Assembly (NCBI GenBank): GCA_937966115.1
Contig: CALCKX010000071.1
Span: forward strand, 1 to 48,605
DNA from: an uncultured Chloracidobacterium sp.
Lineage (GTDB): Bacteria; Acidobacteriota; Blastocatellia; Chloracidobacteriales; Chloracidobacteriaceae
DNA: 48,605 nt
Reading direction: 5' to 3'
Shown: in pieces, positions 16,045-23,582 of the stretch
Layout: every line of letters begins with the position of its first letter
Position numbering within the stretch: position 1 is the first letter of the stretch
Notes under the pieces: generated by a model
What the model was told of the DNA's origin: nothing
The model's input: the letters and a program-made list of their open reading frames with translations, nothing else
The model's database searches: none
Position numbers and translations under genes: made by a program

Positions 16045-18927
16045 ATGAGCGATTCCACGATGACCAAGAGCTTTTCCTCCGCCGCAGCGGGTTCCAATTC
16101 GGCTAGCCTCGTTTCCTCGCGACTCGGCGAAGCTATCGGGCTGGTTCTTGGGCTGTGCGCGATGACGCTCGCCATCGCGCTGGCGTCCTTTCACCCCGAC
16201 GATGTTTCCTGGAGCGTCAGCGCGATGGCCCGCCCGCCGCGCAACGCGATTGGCGTGGTCGGGGCGAACGTGGCGGACGGCCTGCTTCAGGGGCTGGGAT
16301 TGGTCGCCTACGCCCTGCCGGCGCTGATTGGGTTCCATGCCGTCAATGTTTTTCGCGGACGGGCGCTGCTAGTATCGGCCGAGCAAGCCGCCGGCAGCGC
16401 CGGCCTGCTGCTCGCGCTGGCGGGCGGGCTGTCGCTGTTCCAGGAGCTGCCCCTGTTTCAGGGGCGCATTCGCCTCGGCGGCTTCATTGGCTTCGCGCTT
16501 GCAAGCTGGCTCGAAAGCAGCCTCAACCCGCTCGGCGCGGGACTCGCGCTGTGCGGCCTCGCCCTGCTGTCGCTGATGCTAGCCACGACCTTCTCGCCGC
16601 GGCGCTGGCTGCTCAAGTGGCGGCGGGAGCTTTCCTTCGGCCAAGCGCAGCCGCATTCGGACGCCAGCGCCCAGCCAGACGCGACGCCGCCCAACGGCGG
16701 CGCGCCGGCTTCCGCTCAGCGCCGCTGGATGCCAGTCAACGGCCATCTGGCCGACGACAGCGCGAGCGACAAGAGTCGTCACGAGCAGCGTATTGCCGAA
16801 GCGCTCTATGGCGATGAAGCGCCCGGCATCGTTTCCGGCGCGCGCCGCGCCCCGGCCCCGCGACCTGAGCCGCCCGACAAGGCGCCCGCGCTCGCCCGAA
16901 CGGAAACGCCAAGCGATGCGCCGGCGGCCAACGAGTCCGGGGCTGCGGGCGAAGCCGCGCTTGCGCCTCCCCAAGCGGAGGCGCCGCCGCCAAGCCCGCC
17001 GGCGCCCCGCGTCGAGCCGCCGCGCAGTCCCGGCGCGGACGTGCGTCGCCTGGCCCGCGAGGCTATCGAGCGGCGTAACAGCGGGAGCAACGCGACCGTC
17101 CGGGAAAAGAGCGATGGCGCGCCCAAAGTCGCCTCCGAAGCCTTGGCGATTCGCCGGCGGCTGGCCGCCGAGAGCCCGGCCCGCAGCGCCCAGCAGGAAG
17201 TCATCAAAACGGTCCAGGGCGCTTCCATCGTGCGGCGGCAGCCTACGCCGCCCGCGGGACTGCCGGCCGCTCAGGCTGGAGGCGCCGCTCAGGCTGGAGG
17301 CGCCGCTCAAGCTGGAGGCGCGCCGCTGCGCGCCAGCCAATCCGCCGAAGCCAGCCGCTTCGGCGAAGCCAGCCGCTTCGCCGAAGCGAGGCCGCCCGTC
17401 GCTAGCGACGGGGCGACCGCCGCGCCGGCTCTGGCGTCAGGCCCAGTCCCCGCCGAAGCCGTCTATGCCCTGCCCTCGGTGAACATGCTGACGCCCGCCC
17501 CGCCCCAAACCAATCAGTCCGATGAAGAGCTGCGCGCCCGCGCCCGCTTGCTGGCGGAGAAATGCCGCGAATTCAACGTCATTGGCGAGATTCAGGAGAT
17601 TGAGCCGGGGCCGGTCGTCACAACGTTTGGGTTCAAGCCGGATCCGGGGATCAAGTACAGTCGGGTGGTCGGGCTGGTGGATGACCTCTGCCTTGGGCTC
17701 CAGGCCGAGTCGGTGCGGATTGACCGCGCCGCCGGCAAGGCCACCGTCGGCATCGAGGTGCCCAACGCGCGCCGCGACACGATTTACCTGCGCGAAATCA
17801 TCGAGTCGGAAGCCTTCCGCGCCAATCCGGGTCGGCTCCCGATCGCGCTCGGCAAAACCATCAATGGCGAGCCTTACGCGGCCGACTTGGCCAAAATGCC
17901 GCACCTGCTGATTGCCGGCTCGACCGGCTCGGGCAAATCCGTCATGATCAACTCGCTGATTTGCTCGATTTTGTTCAGGTCCACGGCCAACGACGCGCGG
18001 ATGATCCTGGTGGACCCGAAGCGCGTCGAGCTGGAGCTTTACGCCGGGATTCCGCATCTGCTGACACCCATCATCACCGACCCGAAGCGCGCCGCCAATG
18101 CGCTCAACTGGGCAGTGAGCGAAATGGAAAACCGCTACAAGCTGCTGGCCAGCGTCGGCGTGCGCAACATCGAGGGCTTCAACCGCGCCGTGAGCGAGCC
18201 GCCCGATCCGGCGCGGTTTCGGGACGGAGCGCTGCCGCGCCTGCCCTATATTCTCATCGTGATTGACGAGCTGGCCGACCTCATGATGGTGGCGTCAAGC
18301 GAAGTGGAAACCGCCATCGCCCGGCTGGCGCAAATGGCGCGAGCGGTCGGGATTCACCTGGTCATCGCCACGCAGCGGCCGTCGGTGGATGTCATCACCG
18401 GTCTCATTAAGGCCAACTTTCCGGCGCGGATTTCCTTCCGGGTGTCCTCAAAGGTGGACTCGCGCACGATTCTCGACACAAACGGCGCGGAGCAGTTGCT
18501 GGGGCAGGGCGATATGCTTTTTTCGCCCGGCTCGTCGCGGCTCATTCGCATTCACGGGGCCTACGTCAGCGAAGCCGAAATCAATCGCATCACGGACTTC
18601 ATCAGGCAGCAGGGCGCGCCGCAGTACGATGAGAGCGTCCAGATGTCGGAAGAGGAAGCGGAAGCGGCCGAGGCCGGGGTTGGGGAGCGCGACGCCCTTT
18701 ACGACGAAGCGGTTCGGATCGTCGTGCAGATGGGGAAAGCGTCCACTTCGGTGCTTCAGCGGCGGTTGCGGATTGGCTACGGGCGAGCGGCGGCGATTCT
18801 CGACATGATGGAGCGCGAAGGCTTTATCGGCCCCATCGATGGGAGCAAGCCGCGGGTGGTTAAGCAGGCGGCCTACGACTACGCGGAGATGCTCGACGGA
18901 CACGCTCTCCTGCCCGAAGACGAGTAA
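16045..18927 (+). CDS. ftsK: DNA translocase FtsK/SpoIIIE
   Basis: A 960-residue septal DNA pump that clears and aligns chromosomes at division. The N-terminus (about 30-190) has four or five membrane helices. A linker of roughly 300 residues is Pro/Ala/Glu-rich and contains 18-bp tandem repeats. The alpha/beta motor begins near 490; Walker A is GSTGSGKS near 630 and Walker B is LIVIDELADLMM near 733, followed by IATQRPSVDVITG. The C-terminal gamma winged helix (about 890-945, with VLQRRLRIGYGRAAAILD) would read the KOPS-type polar sequences. ATG 16045 is preceded by a purine-poor region, so the ribosome-binding site is weak. Order prfB-ftsK is on one strand. Confidence 0.95.
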   Translation: MSDSTMTKSFSSAAAGSNSASLVSSRLGEAIGLVLGLCAMTLAIALASFHPDDVSWSVSAMARPPRNAIGVVGANVADGLLQGLGLVAYALPALIGFHAVNVFRGRALLVSAEQAAGSAGLLLALAGGLSLFQELPLFQGRIRLGGFIGFALASWLESSLNPLGAGLALCGLALLSLMLATTFSPRRWLLKWRRELSFGQAQPHSDASAQPDATPPNGGAPASAQRRWMPVNGHLADDSASDKSRHEQRIAEALYGDEAPGIVSGARRAPAPRPEPPDKAPALARTETPSDAPAANESGAAGEAALAPPQAEAPPPSPPAPRVEPPRSPGADVRRLAREAIERRNSGSNATVREKSDGAPKVASEALAIRRRLAAESPARSAQQEVIKTVQGASIVRRQPTPPAGLPAAQAGGAAQAGGAAQAGGAPLRASQSAEASRFGEASRFAEARPPVASDGATAAPALASGPVPAEAVYALPSVNMLTPAPPQTNQSDEELRARARLLAEKCREFNVIGEIQEIEPGPVVTTFGFKPDPGIKYSRVVGLVDDLCLGLQAESVRIDRAAGKATVGIEVPNARRDTIYLREIIESEAFRANPGRLPIALGKTINGEPYAADLAKMPHLLIAGSTGSGKSVMINSLICSILFRSTANDARMILVDPKRVELELYAGIPHLLTPIITDPKRAANALNWAVSEMENRYKLLASVGVRNIEGFNRAVSEPPDPARFRDGALPRLPYILIVIDELADLMMVASSEVETAIARLAQMARAVGIHLVIATQRPSVDVITGLIKANFPARISFRVSSKVDSRTILDTNGAEQLLGQGDMLFSPGSSRLIRIHGAYVSEAEINRITDFIRQQGAPQYDESVQMSEEEAEAAEAGVGERDALYDEAVRIVVQMGKASTSVLQRRLRIGYGRAAAILDMMEREGFIGPIDGSKPRVVKQAAYDYAEMLDGHALLPEDE
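17269..17382 (+). repeat. Two 18-bp tandem repeats in the ftsK linker
   Basis: Three copies of an 18-base unit GCTCAGGCTGGAGGCGCC (17269-17322, third copy with two changes) encode AQAGGA-type repeats. Two copies of GAAGCCAGCCGCTTCGGC (17347-17382) encode EASRF repeats. Both keep the reading frame and lie in the disordered linker, so they probably vary in number by slippage. Confidence 0.85.
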
Positions 18928-19026
18928 CCGCCCTTTTGACCGGCGGGCTTCCCTTTCAGCCCTGAGAAAACAGGTCTCGCTCCGTTCGCCGGGCAAGCGA
19001 GCGGTCTGGCGCGCCCGCCCGGAAGC

Positions 19027-19065
19027 GTCCGCCGCCCGCCCGCTTGAGCCAGCCGGGCGGCGGAC
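19027..19065. terminator. GC-rich hairpin between convergent ftsK and gap
   Basis: GTCCGCCGCCCG (19027-19038) and its perfect complement (19054-19065) form a 12-bp stem with a 15-base loop. It sits in the 232-base gap between the stops of ftsK and gap, and could terminate both. There is no U tract. Confidence 0.45.
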
Positions 19066-19159
19066 TAACCCGCTTGACGCAATGAAGGCAAAGCCGGATG
19101 TTCCGCAAGGGAAGCGAATCCAGGCCCGCCGGCTGGCGATGGCCACGCCGTTTCTCGCG

Positions 19160-20173
19160 CTAAATGCCTTTCTCGACCAGGAGCCGGATGAGATCGCGCA
19201 CGCGACAGCTATAGCCCCATTCGTTGTCGTACCAGGCCAGCGTCTTCACCAAATGCCCGCCGATGACGCGCGTGAACGAGCCGTCCACAATGGACGACCG
19301 ATCATCGCCGCGATAATCAATCGAGACCAACGGCTCTTCGGAATAGCCCAGAATCCCCTTGAGCGCGCCTTCTGCCGCTTCGCGCAGCGCGGCGTTGACG
19401 CCGGCTTTGTCGGTGGCTTTCGCCACTTCAAAGGTGACATCCACAAGCGAGACGTTTGGGGTCGGCACGCGCACGGCGATGCCGTCAAACTTGCCCTTGA
19501 GTTCCGGCATGACCAGCTCGACCGCCTGCGCCGCGCCGGTTTTGGTGGGAATCATCGAAAGCGCCGCCGCTCGCGCCCGTCGCAAGTCGTCGTGCGGCAG
19601 ATCGAGAATCCGCTGGTCGTTCGTGTAGCTGTGCACGGTCGTCATGATGGCTTTCTCGATGCCAAAGACCTCATGGATGACCTTTGCCACGGGCGCGAGG
19701 CAGTTAGTCGTGCAGGAAGCGTTTGAAACCACGTGATGCCGCGCCGGGTCGTAGGCGGATTCGTTGACGCCGAGCACAATGGTCAGGTCCTCGTTTTTAG
19801 CCGGCGCGGAGATGATGACTTTTTTGACCGTGTCGCGCAGGTGCCCGACGGCCTTGTCTTTGTTGGTGAAAAGTCCCGTGGATTCGACAATGATTTGCGC
19901 GCCGGTCGAAGCCCAGTCGATTTCAGCCGGGCTACGGACCTTGAACACGCGAATCGGATGCCCATCCACGGCGATGGTCTCGTCATCCGGCGCAGCGACG
20001 GCGTGATTTGTCAAGTTGCCGAGAATGGAATCGTACTTGAGCAAATGCGCCAGAGTCTTGGAATCCGTGAGGTCGTTGACAGCGACAAACTCGATGTCGT
20101 CGTAGCCAAGCGCCGTCCGAAGAATGTTGCGACCGATGCGGCCGAACCCGTTGATGCCGACTTTGACTGCCAT
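19160..20173 (-). CDS. gap: Glyceraldehyde-3-phosphate dehydrogenase
   Basis: A 337-residue GAPDH that oxidises glyceraldehyde 3-phosphate to 1,3-bisphosphoglycerate in glycolysis. The NAD-binding start VKVGINGFGRIGRN is complete. The catalytic motif SNASCTTNCLAP has Cys154, and the later WYDNEWGYSCRV is canonical. I chose ATG 20173, giving the usual MAVKVGINGFG start with GAGGC upstream; the longer frame from 20230 adds a non-homologous leader. Phosphoglycerate kinase and triosephosphate isomerase, often neighbours, are not here. The gene is divergent from the membrane protein at 20302. Confidence 0.97.
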   Translation of the reverse strand: MAVKVGINGFGRIGRNILRTALGYDDIEFVAVNDLTDSKTLAHLLKYDSILGNLTNHAVAAPDDETIAVDGHPIRVFKVRSPAEIDWASTGAQIIVESTGLFTNKDKAVGHLRDTVKKVIISAPAKNEDLTIVLGVNESAYDPARHHVVSNASCTTNCLAPVAKVIHEVFGIEKAIMTTVHSYTNDQRILDLPHDDLRRARAAALSMIPTKTGAAQAVELVMPELKGKFDGIAVRVPTPNVSLVDVTFEVAKATDKAGVNAALREAAEGALKGILGYSEEPLVSIDYRGDDRSSIVDGSFTRVIGGHLVKTLAWYDNEWGYSCRVRDLIRLLVEKGI

Positions 20174-20301
20174 AGTGCCTCCGTTTGGAAAAGGAATCAG
20201 AACTCGGAAAGGAAACGAATGCGTGACCAAGCTAACACAACGCGCTGGCGAATGCGCCCTGTCGCGCTTCCAGGCATCCGTATGGCGCGGAGGCGCGACA
20301 C

Positions 20302-20760
20302 ATGCTTGGTAATCCGACCTGGTGGGCGCTGAGTCTCAACGCGGCGGCCGCGCTCTACATGACGGGCGTCATTTGGCTGGTGCAGCGCGTTCACTATCCG
20401 CTGCTGCGCTATGTCGGCCCGGAGAGCTTCGCCGACTATCACCACCGGCATGTCGCGGCAATTTTTCCAGTCGTGGCGCTGCCGATGCTGGCAGAGGGGG
20501 TCGCCGCCGCCTGGCTGGCTTTTCAGCCGCCGGCCGGCGTCTCGCGCTGGGCGCTGTGGGGAGGCCTGGCCTGCGTCCTGACCGCTTTTGGCGTCACGGC
20601 GCTTGTCTCGATTCCCTGCCACGACCGGCTGGCGCAGGGCTTCGACGGCGCGACGCTGGAGCGGCTGGTGCAAACCAACTGGCTGCGGACGCTGGCCTGG
20701 ACGCTCCACGGCATCCTGAGCCTCGCGGCGCTCGTGCAGTTCGGTTGCCAAAAGCGCTAG
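20302..20760 (+). CDS. Four-helix membrane protein, DUF1772-like
   Basis: A 152-residue integral membrane protein with four hydrophobic segments. Conserved-looking features include WLVQRVHYPL in the first segment, YHHRHV before the second, and IPCHDRLAQGF in the third-to-fourth loop, followed by NWLRTLAWT. This pattern of small loops with His residues and an NWxRT motif resembles the DUF1772/anthrone-oxygenase-like family of four-helix proteins, of mostly unknown role. ATG 20302 opens directly after a divergent intergenic region shared with gap. The next gene, an SDR, starts 70 bases downstream on the same strand. Confidence 0.7.
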   Translation: MLGNPTWWALSLNAAAALYMTGVIWLVQRVHYPLLRYVGPESFADYHHRHVAAIFPVVALPMLAEGVAAAWLAFQPPAGVSRWALWGGLACVLTAFGVTALVSIPCHDRLAQGFDGATLERLVQTNWLRTLAWTLHGILSLAALVQFGCQKR

Positions 20761-20830
20761 AGAGCTGCATATACTCGCCCGGCAGCTTCCCGCGTCGGCG
20801 CGGGGCGGCAAGGAGGCAAGGAGTAAGCGC

Positions 20831-21673
20831 ATGAGCGATTCGCCGCAAGCCTGGTTCATCACCGGCGTTTCAACGGGCTTTGGTCTGGAGCTGGCCAAAA
20901 TGCTGCTTGAGCAAGGCCGCATCGTCGCGGGCACAGCCCGCCGCCCAGAAGACTTGGCGGCATTTGAAGCCCTCGCGCCTGGGCGCGCGCATGCTTTCCG
21001 CCTCGATGTCACCGAGGCCCAGGCAATCGCGCCGCTGGCGACGCAGGTCATCGAGCGGCTCGGCCACGTAGAGGTCATCGTCAACAACGCCGGTTACGGC
21101 ACGGCTGGCGCCATCGAGGAGGTGACGGACGAGCAAATCCGTCGCCAGATGGAAGTCAATTTCTTTGGCGCGCTAGCCGTGACGCGGGCGTTTCTGCCGC
21201 ACCTGCGAGCGCGCCGCCGCGGGTGGATTCTGAATTTGTCCTCGATTGCCGGCGTCATCGCCAATCCGGGGCTAGGTCTCTACTGCGCGAGCAAGTTCGC
21301 GCTGGAAGCAGCGTCCGAAGCGCTCGCCAAGGAAGTCGCCCCGCTTGGCATCAAAGTCGTCATCATCGAGCCAGGACCGTTTCGGACGGACTTTGCCGGA
21401 CGGTCCCTGGCGATCGCGCCGGTCATCTCCGACTACGAAGCGACGGCCGGCGTCATGCGGCGGTACTTCGAGCAAGCGGATGGCAAGCAGGCTGGCGATC
21501 CGGTCAAAGCGGCGCGCGCCATGATCGAGTTGGTCAACCTGCCTGATCCGCCGCTGCGCCTGGCGATGGGCAACCGCGCCGTGGACATTATCCGCGCCAA
21601 GCTGGAAAGCCAGTTGGCCGAACTAGCCAAGCATGAAGCCTGGGCGCGCTCGCTTGACTACGAAGCTTCATAA
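20831..21673 (+). CDS. Short-chain dehydrogenase/reductase
   Basis: A 280-residue classical SDR that would use NAD(P)H to reduce or oxidise a carbonyl/hydroxyl substrate. The cofactor motif TGVSTGFG lies at about 11-18, NNAGYG follows at about 85-90, and the catalytic YCASK (Tyr-x-x-x-Lys) at about 152-156 is preceded by the active-site Ser in LNLSSIAG. The PGPFRTDF stretch after the active site is typical of the family. AGGAGTAAGCGC lies just before ATG 20831. The substrate is not evident. The efp-like gene starts 33 bases downstream on the same strand. Confidence 0.9.
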   Translation: MSDSPQAWFITGVSTGFGLELAKMLLEQGRIVAGTARRPEDLAAFEALAPGRAHAFRLDVTEAQAIAPLATQVIERLGHVEVIVNNAGYGTAGAIEEVTDEQIRRQMEVNFFGALAVTRAFLPHLRARRRGWILNLSSIAGVIANPGLGLYCASKFALEAASEALAKEVAPLGIKVVIIEPGPFRTDFAGRSLAIAPVISDYEATAGVMRRYFEQADGKQAGDPVKAARAMIELVNLPDPPLRLAMGNRAVDIIRAKLESQLAELAKHEAWARSLDYEAS

Positions 21674-21706
21674 CCCGGCTTCATCACCCATAGGAGCGCA
21701 ACCGCC

Positions 21707-22279
21707 ATGCTCTCGACTTCCGATTTCAAGCGCGGCGCTTACATTCTGGTGGACGGCGAGCCGTACGCGGTGCTCGACTGGACGGTGCAGACGCCTTCGG
21801 CGCGCGGCGCGGCGACGCTTGTGCGGACGCGCGCGCGGCACGTCCTGACCAACGCCGTCGTGGAAAAAACCTTCAAGTCCGGCGACAAATTCGATGAGCC
21901 GGATGTTGATCAGCGCGAAGTGCAGTTCTTGTACGCGTCGGGCGGCGAGCATTACTTTCTGGACCAGGAAAGCTACGAGCAACACGCCCTCCCCGCGTCG
22001 GCGCTGGAGAGCGTGAAGCCCTACCTGACGGAAAACGCCCAACTCAAGGGGCTGTTTTACGAAGGCAACCTGGCGAGCGTCGAGCTGCCGCAGTTTATGG
22101 AGTTCGAAGTCGTCGAGACCGAGCCGGGCGCGCGCGGCGACACGGCGGCCGGCAAGGTGACGAAGCCGGCCAGGATTTCGACGGGGGCGACTGTCAAAGT
22201 CCCGCTTTACATTGAGGCTGGGGAGCGGATTGTCGTAGATACGACGACTGGCGCCTTCGCCCGTCGAGCGAAAGCGTGA
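21707..22279 (+). CDS. efp: Elongation factor P family protein with EfpL/YeiP-type loop
   Basis: A 190-residue EF-P family protein, which relieves ribosome stalling at proline stretches. It has the three beta domains (KOW-like N-terminal, middle OB, C-terminal OB) and ends in a normal EF-P C-terminus, VPLYIEAGERIVVDTTTG. The tip of domain I is QTPSARGAATLV with Arg33 at the tip, not the usual PGKGxA with Lys34. Among family members this loop looks like E. coli YeiP/EfpL (SPTARGAATL). No EpmA, EpmB or EarP gene lies nearby. AGGAG precedes ATG 21707 at good spacing. It may be the only EF-P of this genome or a second paralogue. Confidence 0.88.
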   Translation: MLSTSDFKRGAYILVDGEPYAVLDWTVQTPSARGAATLVRTRARHVLTNAVVEKTFKSGDKFDEPDVDQREVQFLYASGGEHYFLDQESYEQHALPASALESVKPYLTENAQLKGLFYEGNLASVELPQFMEFEVVETEPGARGDTAAGKVTKPARISTGATVKVPLYIEAGERIVVDTTTGAFARRAKA

Positions 22280-22425
22280 CCCGCGCCCGCAAGCTTCTTT
22301 TTTCGGCGGGCATTGTAGCGGGCAAGCTCAGCCGGCGCCGGCCGCCGTTCCGCGCCTGTCGCCAGGCTCGGCGCTGCGCGCCTGGGGGCGCTCGCGGCCG
22401 CGCGGACAGCCATCGGGAGCGCCCA

Positions 22426-22455
22426 TTGACACAGCTTGCGCCAATTCAGTAAAGA
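22426..22455 (+). promoter_or_regulatory. Sigma-70-like promoter upstream of the A-type Fe-S carrier
   Basis: A perfect TTGACA (22426-22431) is followed after 18 bases by TAAAGA (22450-22455), a weak -10 match. It lies about 50 bases before ATG 22503 in a 223-base gap after efp. The rest of the gap is GC-rich and shows nothing else recognisable. Confidence 0.4.
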
Positions 22456-22502
22456 CCCAATAGATTAGAAATTTCTCAGCTCTAAAGGCGAGGCGCTCGG
22501 TC

Positions 22503-22838
22503 ATGGTTGTTTTGACACCCAAAGCGGTAGAAGAAGTGAAGAAGTTTATGGCGGCTGAAAGCATCGGCACGGAAGGCGGCTTGCGCGTCCGCGTCATGCC
22601 GGGCGGCTGCTCAGGCTTCCAGTACGGGCTTGACGTGGAAGACGCGCCGCGCGAGGACGATGAAATCATCGCGCGCGATGAAAACGGCGGCATCCGTCTC
22701 TTCATCGACCCATTCAGCGGTCAATATCTCGAAGGCGTCGAGATTGACTACGTGTCCAGCGTGATGGGCTCGGGCTTTACGTTCAAGAATCCGTCGGCGA
22801 CTGGCTCGTGCGGGTGCGGCACGTCGTTCACGGTCTAG
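22503..22838 (+). CDS. erpA: A-type iron-sulfur carrier (ErpA/IscA family)
   Basis: A 111-residue HesB/IscA-family protein that holds and hands on Fe-S clusters. The three ligand cysteines are in place: Cys36 in MPGGCSGF, and Cys103 and Cys105 in SCGCGTSF near the C-terminus. Spacing and length fit ErpA/IscA/SufA. I prefer ErpA because it stands alone, with no isc or suf genes around it, but the sequence does not exclude SufA or IscA. It has its own TTGACA-type promoter and ends at a strong hairpin terminator. Confidence 0.93.
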   Translation: MVVLTPKAVEEVKKFMAAESIGTEGGLRVRVMPGGCSGFQYGLDVEDAPREDDEIIARDENGGIRLFIDPFSGQYLEGVEIDYVSSVMGSGFTFKNPSATGSCGCGTSFTV

Positions 22839-22864
22839 CCAAAGCCAGCCAACCGCAACAGCCA

Positions 22865-22898
22865 AGAGGCGTTTGGAGTCGCGACTCCAGACGCCTCT
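22865..22898. terminator. Strong hairpin terminator after erpA
   Basis: A 34-base near-perfect palindrome: AGAGGCGTTTGGAGTCG pairs along its whole length with the following 17 bases, with one T-G wobble and almost no loop. TTT follows. It lies between the stops of erpA (22838) and the TerB-like gene on the other strand (22975), so it can serve both. Confidence 0.8.
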
Positions 22899-22974
22899 TT
22901 CGTCTATGGCTTTATGGCTCAACCGTCCTGGGGACTCAGCGAAGCCGGCGATCCGCAAGCCCAGGTCGCGCCAG

Positions 22975-23454
22975 CTAGAGCTTGGCGATGATGGAGGCGC
23001 CGCGCTGCTCGATAGCGATGCTATCAAGCGTCCACTGGATGAAGTCTCGCGCAGCGTCGGAGTTGAGACCAAACAAGCCGGCAACCTCGACGAGCTTCAG
23101 CCGCTCCTCGTCGGACAGATGGCCGTCGGCGAGCGCCACCTCGACGCAGGTCTGATACAGCGCGCGCCGGAGGAGCGGATCGGTCACGGGCTGAATCACT
23201 TTCTCGATTGGGGAGGGCCCGGCCAGCTCCGCCTCGATGGCGGATTTGACATCTTCATCGAGGATTGAGAGCCCTGTCTGGCGAATTAGCCCGTAGAGCA
23301 TCGCGCGCTCTTCCTCAGTTATCTTGCCATCCGCGGCCACGATGTTGGCGACGCCGCGCACAAACGCCAGCAGTTGCGCCCGCGGGAAGCCGGCAAAAGG
23401 CTCGGCGTCAGTCGGCTCGTGAGTCGGAGGCATATCAACCACATTGTCTTCCAT
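22975..23454 (-). CDS. TerB-like protein
   Basis: A 159-residue protein with the TerB/DUF533-like fold of two helical repeats. Each half carries an acidic loop: ADGKITEEE near 41-49 and ADGHLSDEE near 108-116. These D-G-x-[IL]-[ST]-x-E-E loops resemble metal-binding sites seen in TerB. The N-terminus is acidic and unstructured. It is the last gene of a minus-strand run behind a Ser/Thr kinase (128 bases upstream). A tellurite role is not implied: most stand-alone TerB-like proteins have unknown functions. Confidence 0.8.
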   Translation of the reverse strand: MEDNVVDMPPTHEPTDAEPFAGFPRAQLLAFVRGVANIVAADGKITEEERAMLYGLIRQTGLSILDEDVKSAIEAELAGPSPIEKVIQPVTDPLLRRALYQTCVEVALADGHLSDEERLKLVEVAGLFGLNSDAARDFIQWTLDSIAIEQRGASIIAKL

Positions 23455-23582
23455 AGAGCGGAAAACTCCCTTCAGACGCTACTCAGAATTGCGCGCTCGA
23501 AGAATCAAAGCGAATGCTGGGACGATACTTGGACAGCGCGCTTGAAACAAGGCTTTTCCAAGCCAGAAGTCGTTGGCGAGGA

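Noticed and set aside
17269-17382. A CRISPR-like array
   Set aside because: The 18-base units are contiguous, in frame, without spacers, and lie in the FtsK linker.
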